Source: Elusimicrobiota bacterium (GTDB lineage Bacteria > Elusimicrobiota > Elusimicrobia > Elusimicrobiales > UBA9959). Taken from it: 64,000 nucleotides of DNA. The notes beneath the pieces were generated by a model. That model had not been told where the DNA came from. It saw only the letters and a program-made list of their open reading frames with translations, and ran no database searches. How positions within the stretch are numbered: position 1 is the stretch's first letter; each line of letters begins with the position of its first letter. A program made the translations under genes and the position numbers. The stretch covers positions 1 to 64,000 of the forward strand of contig JAAYVG010000012.1 in assembly GCA_012517285.1 (NCBI GenBank), in the 5' to 3' direction. Shown here piece by piece: positions 56,041-64,000 of the stretch.

Positions 56041-57861
56041 TCAGATAAATTCCTTATCACCCCTTTTCCTTGTAGAGTGATCCAGTACTTTTTTTCTCAT
56101 TCTTACATTGAGCGGGGTCACCTCAACAAACTCATCCTCTTCAATGTATTCTATTGCTTCTTCAAGAGGCATTCGCCTTGGTGGTGTTAAAACAACAGAT
56201 TCATCAGATGTTGATGACCTCATATTTGTCTGCCTCTTCTCCTTTATAGGATTAACAATGAGATCATTGTCATGATCGTTTTCTCCAACAATCTGGCCCA
56301 TATAAACATCTTCGCCGGGTCCTACAAACATAATACCATGGTCCTGAAGACCGTTTAAGGCATATGCTGCTGTTTTGCCAGTTTCCTTTGCTATAAAGAC
56401 TCCCCTTCTGTTTTTTATATCAATATTTTTTAATGGTAAAAATCCATAAAAGCTCTGGTGCATTATACCGTTTCCTCTGGTATAATTTATATAATTACTT
56501 TTAAATCCTATCAGTCCTCTTTCAGATATTATGTATTCATATCTTATTATGTTACCTTCTAAAACCTGCATATTCTTCATCTCAGCACCTCGTCTTGCCA
56601 TATCGCTCATCACAGCACCCTGAAACTCTTGCGGTGCTTCAAGTATTAGATACTCTTGAGGTTCAACCTCAACCCCATTTTCTATGTGAGTTATTATCTT
56701 CATCTTTGAGACGCAGAACTCATATCCCTCCCTTCTCATGGTTTCTATAAGTATGGCGAGGTGAAGCTCTCCTCTGCCGGAAACCTTAAATCCGCTCTGT
56801 CCCTCAATCTCTTCCACTTTAAGACCGACATTTGTCTGTGCCTCTCTTAAAAGCCTGTCCCTTATCTGTGTTATGTTAACAAGCTTTCCATCCTTTTGGG
56901 CAAATGGGCCGTCATTAACATAAAACTCCATAGAAACGGTTGGCTCATCTATCTTTATTCCCTCTAACACACCCGGCTCATCAGCTGATGATATAGTATC
57001 TCCAACATCTATCCCCTCTATACCGTAGAGTGCAACTATCTGTTGCGAATAGGCTTCTTCCATCTCTATCTTTTCAAGACCTCTGTATCCCATTATCTTT
57101 ATAACCTTTCTATCAAGATTTTTTCCAGAAGGGGATAGAACCTTAACCGTCTCATTCCTTTTTACCTTCCCTTGAAATATCCTTCCTATTGCTATCCTTC
57201 CCGTATAGCTGTTATAATCAATCATAGTCACAAGCATTCTTAACGGTAGTTCATCAGTGTCATTAGGAGCAGGAATGTTTTCAATTATTGAGTCAAAAAG
57301 TGGATCAAGATTCGTTCCATTTTCTATATAATTTTTACTCGCCCAGCCACTCCTTGCTGAACAGTAAACTATCGGAAAATCCAGCTGTTCATCCGTGGCG
57401 TTAAGATCTAAAAAAAGTGAAAACACCCTGTCAATTACTTCTTCAGGTTTCCTGTTTTCCTTGTCCATTTTGTTTACAACCACTATTATTTTTAGCTTCT
57501 GTTCAAGTGCTTTCTTTAAAACAAATCTTGTCTGAGGCATAGGCCCATCAACCGCATCAACAAGAAGCAATGCCCCATCAACCATCTTCATAACCCTTTC
57601 AACCTCACTCCCAAAATCAGCATGTCCTGGTGTGTCAACTATATGTATTATATTATCCTTATATTTTATTGAAGTATTTTTTGATAGTATTGTTATCCCT
57701 CTTTCCCTTTCAAGCTCATTTGAGTCAAGCACACACTCTGTCTGTCCGTCATTTTTTATCTCAAAGTATCCCGTCTGTTTTAACATTGAATCAACGAGTG
57801 TGGTCTTACCATGATCTACATGTGCTATAATAGCAATGTTTCTTAAATTGTTTTTTTTCAT
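56041..57861 (-). CDS. typA: Ribosome-associated GTPase TypA/BipA
   Basis: AHVDHGKTTLVDSMLKQTG, VDTPGHADFGSEVERV, full-length C-terminal TypA domain. Confidence 0.97.
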   Translation of the reverse strand: MKKNNLRNIAIIAHVDHGKTTLVDSMLKQTGYFEIKNDGQTECVLDSNELERERGITILSKNTSIKYKDNIIHIVDTPGHADFGSEVERVMKMVDGALLLVDAVDGPMPQTRFVLKKALEQKLKIIVVVNKMDKENRKPEEVIDRVFSLFLDLNATDEQLDFPIVYCSARSGWASKNYIENGTNLDPLFDSIIENIPAPNDTDELPLRMLVTMIDYNSYTGRIAIGRIFQGKVKRNETVKVLSPSGKNLDRKVIKIMGYRGLEKIEMEEAYSQQIVALYGIEGIDVGDTISSADEPGVLEGIKIDEPTVSMEFYVNDGPFAQKDGKLVNITQIRDRLLREAQTNVGLKVEEIEGQSGFKVSGRGELHLAILIETMRREGYEFCVSKMKIITHIENGVEVEPQEYLILEAPQEFQGAVMSDMARRGAEMKNMQVLEGNIIRYEYIISERGLIGFKSNYINYTRGNGIMHQSFYGFLPLKNIDIKNRRGVFIAKETGKTAAYALNGLQDHGIMFVGPGEDVYMGQIVGENDHDNDLIVNPIKEKRQTNMRSSTSDESVVLTPPRRMPLEEAIEYIEEDEFVEVTPLNVRMRKKVLDHSTRKRGDKEFI

Positions 57862-58035
57862 AAATTTCCTCGGGGAATTTCTAAAAAAGAAATCTCACTG
57901 TCTTAAAATCATTTTTAACTGAGCTAAAGAATAAACTTCTCTAACAGGGTTTAACTGAACTCACTTATATATAATTTTAGCATTTTTTATGCAGGTTATA
58001 AAAAAATTAGTAATAAATTGTTATATAATTTAATT

Positions 58036-58329
58036 ATGGACACAATTCTTATAGAATGCCCTGAGTGCGGGCTTAGGATAGAGGTTGACAGAAAAACAGG
58101 AAAGATAGTCAACAAGTTTAAAAAACCTGATATCTCAAATTCGAAGGATCCTCTTTCTGATATGATCAAAAAAACAAAGGAAAATCAGTCAAAGCTTGAT
58201 GATTACTTTGGTAACGCCAGAAAGGAAATGGAAAAAAAGAAGCTTGATCTTGAAAAACAGTTTGAAGAGAACAAAAAGAAGGCTAAGGATGATCATACAA
58301 AGCCGATAAACCCAATGGATCTTGATTGA
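58036..58329 (+). CDS. Small zinc-ribbon/coiled-coil protein
   Basis: ILIECPECGLRIEVDRKTGKIV N-terminal CxxC, then a charged coiled coil. Confidence 0.75.
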   Translation: MDTILIECPECGLRIEVDRKTGKIVNKFKKPDISNSKDPLSDMIKKTKENQSKLDDYFGNARKEMEKKKLDLEKQFEENKKKAKDDHTKPINPMDLD

Positions 58330-58393
58330 GTTATAAAGGATTAGGACTTTTGTCCTTGACATTTGGTGTTTTCTACTATATAATACAATTGCT

Positions 58394-59179
58394 ATGAAGA
58401 AAAACATACTTGCATTGGTTTTAGTATCATTTAGTTTTAGTGTCGTTTATGCTTTTGATTTTGAAAATGATTTGGAGTTTAATAATGGTTCGTCAGCTTT
58501 AAATATTCCTTCACCCAATCGTTTGATAGATAAGTCAGTTTCATCAAAGGTTTCATCATCTTCTGTTACTGATGGCGAGGGGTTTGATTCCTCTTTACCT
58601 AAGACCCCTCCACCCGATACTGTTCTTTACAGGGTTATGAGTGATGAAGAGAATGTGAGCAAGGGTGGGATTGCTGATGCAGATGATTTTGATATAGCTT
58701 CTATAGATGATATAAAATATTTCGATATAGTAACAAAGGCCGCAGAGGAACAAGGCTTTGACAGAGAGCTTGTGCTTGCAATAATTATGAAAGAATCTCG
58801 CTTCAATGCAAGAGCTAAAAGTAGTGTTGGTGCTGTTGGCCTTATGCAGCTTATGCCTGATACTGCAAGGTGGCTCGGGTTAAAAAACACCTCAAAACTC
58901 ACTGATCCTGAGACCAATGTAAGGTATGGTATAAAGTATATGAGATATCTGTTTTCAGAAATTTCTCCTGATGTGGATTATTCAAATCTTTCAAAAGAAG
59001 ATGTGAGCAGGCAGGAGATAATAAAATCAATAGCTGCCTATAACTGTGGACCTGGGAATGTTAAAAAATATGATAAACATCCTTACGATGGGATTCCTCC
59101 GTTTAAAGAAACCAAGAACTATGTAAAAAAAGTTCCTTTGTATTTTATTCATTTTGAAGATCTTCTCTCATCTAAATAA
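58394..59179 (+). CDS. Lytic transglycosylase (SLT domain)
   Basis: LVLAIIMKESRFNARAKSSVGAVGLMQLMPDTARWLG..NVRYGIKYMRYL..AAYNCGPGNVKKY. Confidence 0.95.
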   Translation: MKKNILALVLVSFSFSVVYAFDFENDLEFNNGSSALNIPSPNRLIDKSVSSKVSSSSVTDGEGFDSSLPKTPPPDTVLYRVMSDEENVSKGGIADADDFDIASIDDIKYFDIVTKAAEEQGFDRELVLAIIMKESRFNARAKSSVGAVGLMQLMPDTARWLGLKNTSKLTDPETNVRYGIKYMRYLFSEISPDVDYSNLSKEDVSRQEIIKSIAAYNCGPGNVKKYDKHPYDGIPPFKETKNYVKKVPLYFIHFEDLLSSK

Positions 59180-59238
59180 TCTTGTTAGTATGTTTTATGT
59201 TTCCTCTAAGACTCTTTAATCGCTTATATATAGATTAG

Positions 59239-59410
59239 TGTTCACTGAAAAAGCCTAACAGTGGAGGTGGGGGTATAAACGAAAAACTGTATAAAAAGTT
59301 TAAAAATTTATATCCAAACTGCAAGGTTTTTGATTATTGTTAATAAATCTAAAAGTGACATACGAGATTACTTCCAGTTTTTCTTCCCAGACAACTAAAC
59401 AACCAGATAA
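59239..59410. repeat. Partial copy of the TIR-type element family, copy F
   Basis: TGTTCACTGAAAAAGCCTAACAGTGGAGG...GAAAAACTGTATAAAAAGTTTAAAAATTTATATCCAAACTGCAAGG aligns with copy C; tail CAACTAAACAACCAGATAACTAAATTT resembles copy B. Confidence 0.75.
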
Positions 59411-59431
59411 CTAAATTTGTATAATTTTATA

Positions 59432-60682
59432 ATGGAAGACTTTGATAGAATAGAGTATTATACCAGAATAATTGATGAGCTTTCATCAAAAAATGATGAT
59501 AATGAGGAGCTTTTTTGGGCTTACATTGAAAGGGGAATAGCTTATTTTAATAATGTGGAATATGATCTTGCAGCAAGGGATTTTGAGGCTGCTATAGATA
59601 TAAATCCTGATGAGGCTGTCAGTTATTATAATCTGGGGATAATAGCAAAGCAGAGAAATAATTTTGATAGGGCTGTGGATTACTTCAAAAAGGTTATAGA
59701 GCTTGATGTCAATAACAACAATGCTTATTATGAGCTCGGGCTTGTTATGAATGAGATAAAAAATTATGAGTCTGCTTTGGATTATTTTTCAAAGGCGATC
59801 TCATATGGAAGAAAAACTGCTGATGTCTTTTATAACAGGGCAATTTCATTTGTAGCTCTTAACAGGCTGGATGAGGCACTTAAAAGCATTAATGCAGCGA
59901 TTAAGTTGAAACAGTCAAATCCTCTTTATTATATTGTACGATCAAATATTTATCTTTCCAATCACAATTATTTTAATTCTATAGCTGATTTAACTTCTGC
60001 TATAAGGCTCAAACCAGAGTTCCCAAGCTACAGATTTAACAGAGCAATTACATATGCAACAGTTGCATCTTGCATAAAGTTTTCAACTGATTCTTCTAAT
60101 AGTATTTTGATTGAAAAGGCTCGTGAGATATCAAATGATTTTAAAGGTGAAAACTTTAATCTTTATTATACGCTTGCAGAGTATGATATAAACAAGGCTA
60201 TAGATAAAGAGGTTAGCCTGTATCGAAATCCTGAGAATATAACTCCATCGTATTATCTTACAAGGGGTGCTATATATCTTTCATGGGGAAAGGAGATAGA
60301 TGCTGTTTATAATTTTGTTATGGCTAAAAGGTCAATAAAAATGCTTGATAGAGAAATATCGGATGATCTCAGATCAGAGTATTTGCCATCAAAATTTTAT
60401 CTTATGAAGGCATTGATACACCTCTATCTTGATGACTATGATGAGGCAAAAAAAAATCTTGATGTAATGCTTAACAATGACGCAATGTCTGAAAGGCTTG
60501 ATTTGCTCTATGCTTGCTACTGGTGGTCAAGGGAAAAGGATTTTGAGAAAACTAATTTCTGGTTTCAGAGAGCATTTAAAAAAGGGTTTGATATTTACAA
60601 TCTTGTTGATGACCTCTTTGAAGGGCGTTTCCTCAGAAGCTTTTTCTTTGAGTTAGAAAAGCGAAATCTTATAAACTTCTAA
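59432..60682 (+). CDS. TPR repeat protein
   Basis: Tandem TPRs (AVSYYNLGIIAKQRNNFDRAVDYFKKVIELDVNNNNAYYELGLVMNEIKNYESALDYFSKAI). Confidence 0.9.
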   Translation: MEDFDRIEYYTRIIDELSSKNDDNEELFWAYIERGIAYFNNVEYDLAARDFEAAIDINPDEAVSYYNLGIIAKQRNNFDRAVDYFKKVIELDVNNNNAYYELGLVMNEIKNYESALDYFSKAISYGRKTADVFYNRAISFVALNRLDEALKSINAAIKLKQSNPLYYIVRSNIYLSNHNYFNSIADLTSAIRLKPEFPSYRFNRAITYATVASCIKFSTDSSNSILIEKAREISNDFKGENFNLYYTLAEYDINKAIDKEVSLYRNPENITPSYYLTRGAIYLSWGKEIDAVYNFVMAKRSIKMLDREISDDLRSEYLPSKFYLMKALIHLYLDDYDEAKKNLDVMLNNDAMSERLDLLYACYWWSREKDFEKTNFWFQRAFKKGFDIYNLVDDLFEGRFLRSFFFELEKRNLINF

Positions 60683-61998
60683 ACCATTATCCTGTCGATA
60701 AATTCTATGTAGTGCATAACCTCTGTATGATATGATGTCTTTGAACCGTATCCTATTTGCATCAGGCAGCTTGTTGCTGATACAAGTGTTATATCTGCTT
60801 GAGTTATTGATATGTTTGTCATCTTCCTTGATAGTATTGCAGCTGAAAACTCTGGTTCTGAAAATGCATAGGCACCTGCACCACCGCAGCATAGGTTTGA
60901 TTCATTCATTTCTATAAGATTTTCTTTTAAAACTGGCTTTAACACATCATCCTCATTAGTTTTTAAGTCTTGATTATTATAAGCCTTGCAGGAATGATGT
61001 ATGGTTACCTTCTTATCCTTTATATAGTCAAAGTTTATATTTTTTATATGCTCTGGTTTTACAACCTCTATTATATCCCTGACATTTGATGAAAAATCAA
61101 CAGCTCTTTTATACATATTTTCATCATCCATGAACATTTGCGGATATGTCTTCATAAATGCTATGCAGCTTGAACAGTCTCCGACAATAAATGCATCAGG
61201 ATTTGCTGCTTTTATTTTTTCATAAAGCTCTATGTTTTTTGTAGCAAGCTTTCTGGCATCATCAAGTGAACCGTAGTTGTATGATATCAGCCCGCAGCAT
61301 TCATTGTTCATAAACACACCATTGCCATATATTTTTTTGAGGACATTTATGCTTGATCTCCCAACATTAGTAAAAAGATAATCCGTTCCACAGGTGGCAA
61401 AGTAAATCCATTTTATATCAGTCTCATCGGTAAGATGCTTTATCTCAGTGTGAAGAAATTTTTTAGGGGTTTTTATAAGTTTTTTATAACCCTTTGATAG
61501 CGATGGATATCCTAAAAGATAGAAAAGGCCTAATTTGTCAGCGAGATATGACAGTTTTATCCGGTGAAGAAAAAATAAAAATTTAAGGCATATATCAAAA
61601 AGTTTTTTTTCACCCTTTAAATAGATTATTATTTTATATATCAGAGAATTGTTGTGTCCCTGTTCTTCCCTTCTTGCCTCAAGAACTATATCCTCTGTCT
61701 GAACCTTTCCGTAGCACACATCTGTGCATGCGCCACAGAGAAGGCAGGTATCAATAGTATATTTTGCAGTGTTGACGTCAGTGTATTTCCCTTCTATTAA
61801 CATCCTTACTATTTGGTTTCTTCCACGAGGGGAAAGTGTTTCCTTTTTCCCAACCAGATATGTTGGACAGTTCTCAAGACAGTATCCGCATCTCGTACAC
61901 TGTGAAACTGCATCATATATATCCTTAACTCCATTTTTTGTTATCAGTTCTTTCAGATGTAAATTATGGGTGTATAATTCATTCCTATAGTTTCTCAT
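60679..61998 (-). CDS. glcF: Glycolate oxidase iron-sulfur subunit / CCG-domain Fe-S oxidoreductase
   Basis: Two Fe-S clusters CTRCGYCLENCPTYL and CLLCGACTDVCYG; CCG domains ATCGTDYLF..NNECCGLISY and HHSCKAYN..ESNLCCGGAGAYAF. Confidence 0.88.
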   Translation of the reverse strand: MRNYRNELYTHNLHLKELITKNGVKDIYDAVSQCTRCGYCLENCPTYLVGKKETLSPRGRNQIVRMLIEGKYTDVNTAKYTIDTCLLCGACTDVCYGKVQTEDIVLEARREEQGHNNSLIYKIIIYLKGEKKLFDICLKFLFFLHRIKLSYLADKLGLFYLLGYPSLSKGYKKLIKTPKKFLHTEIKHLTDETDIKWIYFATCGTDYLFTNVGRSSINVLKKIYGNGVFMNNECCGLISYNYGSLDDARKLATKNIELYEKIKAANPDAFIVGDCSSCIAFMKTYPQMFMDDENMYKRAVDFSSNVRDIIEVVKPEHIKNINFDYIKDKKVTIHHSCKAYNNQDLKTNEDDVLKPVLKENLIEMNESNLCCGGAGAYAFSEPEFSAAILSRKMTNISITQADITLVSATSCLMQIGYGSKTSYHTEVMHYIEFIDRIMV

Positions 61999-64000
61999 AT
62001 TTCATATCTTCCATAAACCTTTTCAGTTAAAAATGCATTGAAAAGATTTTCTCTATCAAAAGCATTCTTTATTCTTATACCAATAGAAGTATAATTTGTT
62101 ATATTAGCTGGTTTAGTAAATTTATTATCTGGGATCTTTTTTGAAATTTTGAATGTTGCTGATGTTATAAATCCAAGTGTCCCGAGGCTTCCTATCATAA
62201 GCTTTGTTATATCATATCCGCTTGTATCCTTTATGTTCTTACCGCCAAGCCTTATAAAACTTCCATCAGATAGTATTAGATCCATAGATAAGATTAGGTC
62301 TCTTATCCCAACAAATCGTTTTTCTGCTATCATTCCACCAACTGTGCCATTATCATCTGGAAGTGATATATAAAATTCTTCATTTATTAAAAAATCTTTA
62401 AGCTTTTTTATTTCAATTCCTGACTCAACAGTTATCGTTAGATTTTCTCTATCAAAATCAAGAATTTTTTGTATTGGTGCCGATGATAGTATGGAATGAT
62501 CCGCTGGTAATGTCTTGATGGATGTTTGTTTCCCACATATTAATGATCTGATCTTTTTAGAGTGTCTGGTTTTTATCTCCTCAATCATAGCTTTTACATT
62601 GTCTGAAATCTCAAACTCTTTTCTCTTCAATTTTTTCAAATCATTAGTTATAGGTATTTTTTTATAGGGATTTGATATCTCCTTCTTATCAATTGCCTTT
62701 TTTATTCTTCTAAAAAGATCTATTGTTTTTTTATCATACTGCCATAGCATAAAAGCTCTCTTCTCTACACCAACACCATGTTCGGCGCTTATTGTACCGC
62801 CGCTATAAATATACTCCTTCAAAATATCCTTTGCCACTCGCCTTATCCTGTTTGTTTCCTTGACATCCCTTTCATCAAAGACAATCTGTGGATGAATGTT
62901 TCCATCACCTGCGTGAAAAACAAGATTTGCTTTAAGTCTATGGTCATCTATTATTTTCTTTATCTTTTTAACTGTGTTTACAAGCTCTGATCTCGGAACA
63001 CAGCCATCTTCAACCAATATGTTGTTTGCTATCTTTGCCAATGATGGATATGTCTCCTTCCTAAGTTTCCATAATTTTTCTGATTCTTTTTTGTCATCAG
63101 AAAATTTAATATTAAAGGCAGAGTTATTATTAAAGATTTTTAATATCTCATTTTGTTCTTTATCAATTTCTCTTTTGTCATCTGAATCTATCTCTGTTAT
63201 TAAAACTGCCTGAGTCTCATCTGATATTTCAATATCCTTTGTCTTTGTCAGCTCTATAGCAAGCCTGTCAAGTGCCTCCAAAGATTTTGGAACTATTCCC
63301 TGTTTGATTATATCAGCAACGGCCTGCATAGCATCATCAAGCGATTTAAACTCTGAATATATGGTCAAAAAATATTTAGGTATTGGAAGAATTTTTAGAT
63401 ATGCTTTCTTTACTATTCCAAGTGTTCCCTCGCTTGCGATAAAAAGGCTCATAATATCAGGACCATAGTCCTCAATACTATATGTTGCCTCTGTCCCATC
63501 AGGAAGTATAACATCTAATTTAACAACATTGTTTGATGTAACACCATATTTCAGACACTGTGGCCCACCAGCATTTTCTCCAATATTTCCACCTATTGTT
63601 GAAACCTTCTGACTTGATGGATCTGGTGGATAAAAATATCCAAATTTTTCTAACTCCTCCTGTAGCTTTATGTTAACAACTCCAGGTTCAACAACTGCTA
63701 TATTGTTTGTTGTGTCTATTTGAATTATTCTGTTAAGAGCACTTAGGTTTATAACAAATCCGCCCTTCTGGTTTGTTGCGCCACCACTTAGGTTTGTTCC
63801 AGCCAGCCTCGGTGTAAAAGATACTGAATGGTTGTATAAAATCTTTAAGACTGGCTGGATATCAGAAGCTTTTTTTATGTGTATAACACCACATGGCTTT
63901 GCCCTTATCATTGAGGCATCATATGAATACAACGATCTGTTTAAGTCATCAATACTTATATTTTCAACTCCAACAACTTCTCCTATTTCCTGTGTTATAC
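61995..64000 (-). CDS. GlcD-type FAD-linked oxidase fused to a second, GlcE-like FAD-binding domain (5' partial)
   Basis: First PCMH: TPRLAGTNLSGGAT..VEPGVV..GGNIGENAGGPQCLKYGVT; FAD-oxidase C FHAGDGNIHPQIVFDE..GGTISAEHGVGVEKR; second PCMH: LTITVESGIEIKKLKDFL..LPDDNGTVGGMIAEKRFVGIRDLIL..KDTSGYDITKLMIGSLGTLGFIT. Frame open to the window edge (ITQEIGEVVGVENISIDDLNRS). Confidence 0.88.
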   Translation of the reverse strand, partial: ITQEIGEVVGVENISIDDLNRSLYSYDASMIRAKPCGVIHIKKASDIQPVLKILYNHSVSFTPRLAGTNLSGGATNQKGGFVINLSALNRIIQIDTTNNIAVVEPGVVNIKLQEELEKFGYFYPPDPSSQKVSTIGGNIGENAGGPQCLKYGVTSNNVVKLDVILPDGTEATYSIEDYGPDIMSLFIASEGTLGIVKKAYLKILPIPKYFLTIYSEFKSLDDAMQAVADIIKQGIVPKSLEALDRLAIELTKTKDIEISDETQAVLITEIDSDDKREIDKEQNEILKIFNNNSAFNIKFSDDKKESEKLWKLRKETYPSLAKIANNILVEDGCVPRSELVNTVKKIKKIIDDHRLKANLVFHAGDGNIHPQIVFDERDVKETNRIRRVAKDILKEYIYSGGTISAEHGVGVEKRAFMLWQYDKKTIDLFRRIKKAIDKKEISNPYKKIPITNDLKKLKRKEFEISDNVKAMIEEIKTRHSKKIRSLICGKQTSIKTLPADHSILSSAPIQKILDFDRENLTITVESGIEIKKLKDFLINEEFYISLPDDNGTVGGMIAEKRFVGIRDLILSMDLILSDGSFIRLGGKNIKDTSGYDITKLMIGSLGTLGFITSATFKISKKIPDNKFTKPANITNYTSIGIRIKNAFDRENLFNAFLTEKVYGRYEI

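Overview
AT-rich bacterial chromosomal window from a Gram-negative-type lineage that I cannot place confidently from sequence alone. It is mostly core/housekeeping: an LptF/LptG-like permease pair; hpt-ftsH-cdaA; arcC, thrC, recG, psd, pssA; a cobalamin-riboswitch-linked TonB receptor; a complete 16S-tRNAIle-tRNAAla-23S-5S operon running directly into rplJ-rplL-rpoB-rpoC-rpsL-rpsG-fusA; two-component genes; metF, lepB, typA; a lytic transglycosylase; and glcF/glcD-like genes. The strongest unusual signals are: (1) an apparent type IX secretion set, with an IPT/TIG surface protein carrying a Por-type C-terminal sorting domain, an adjacent PorV-like protein, and a 1765-aa SprA-like translocon a few kb away; (2) a family of ~250-280 bp non-coding elements with TIRs near AGGGxxCACTGAAAAAGTCT, including an inverted full-length pair ~14 kb apart and copies whose TIR overlaps or supplies a host stop codon; (3) an rRNA operon ending 41 bp upstream of rplJ where secE-nusG-rplK-rplA would normally be; (4) an unannotated 28-aa YbbR/CdaR-like single-TM ORF coupled to cdaA; (5) a response regulator whose receiver lost its phosphorylation residues; (6) a shared motif after the signal peptide in three unrelated secreted proteins; (7) recurrent CCCCGA..TCGGGG hairpins in intergenic DNA, the mobile elements and 23S rRNA. 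All family calls are by reading motifs; no database search was run.
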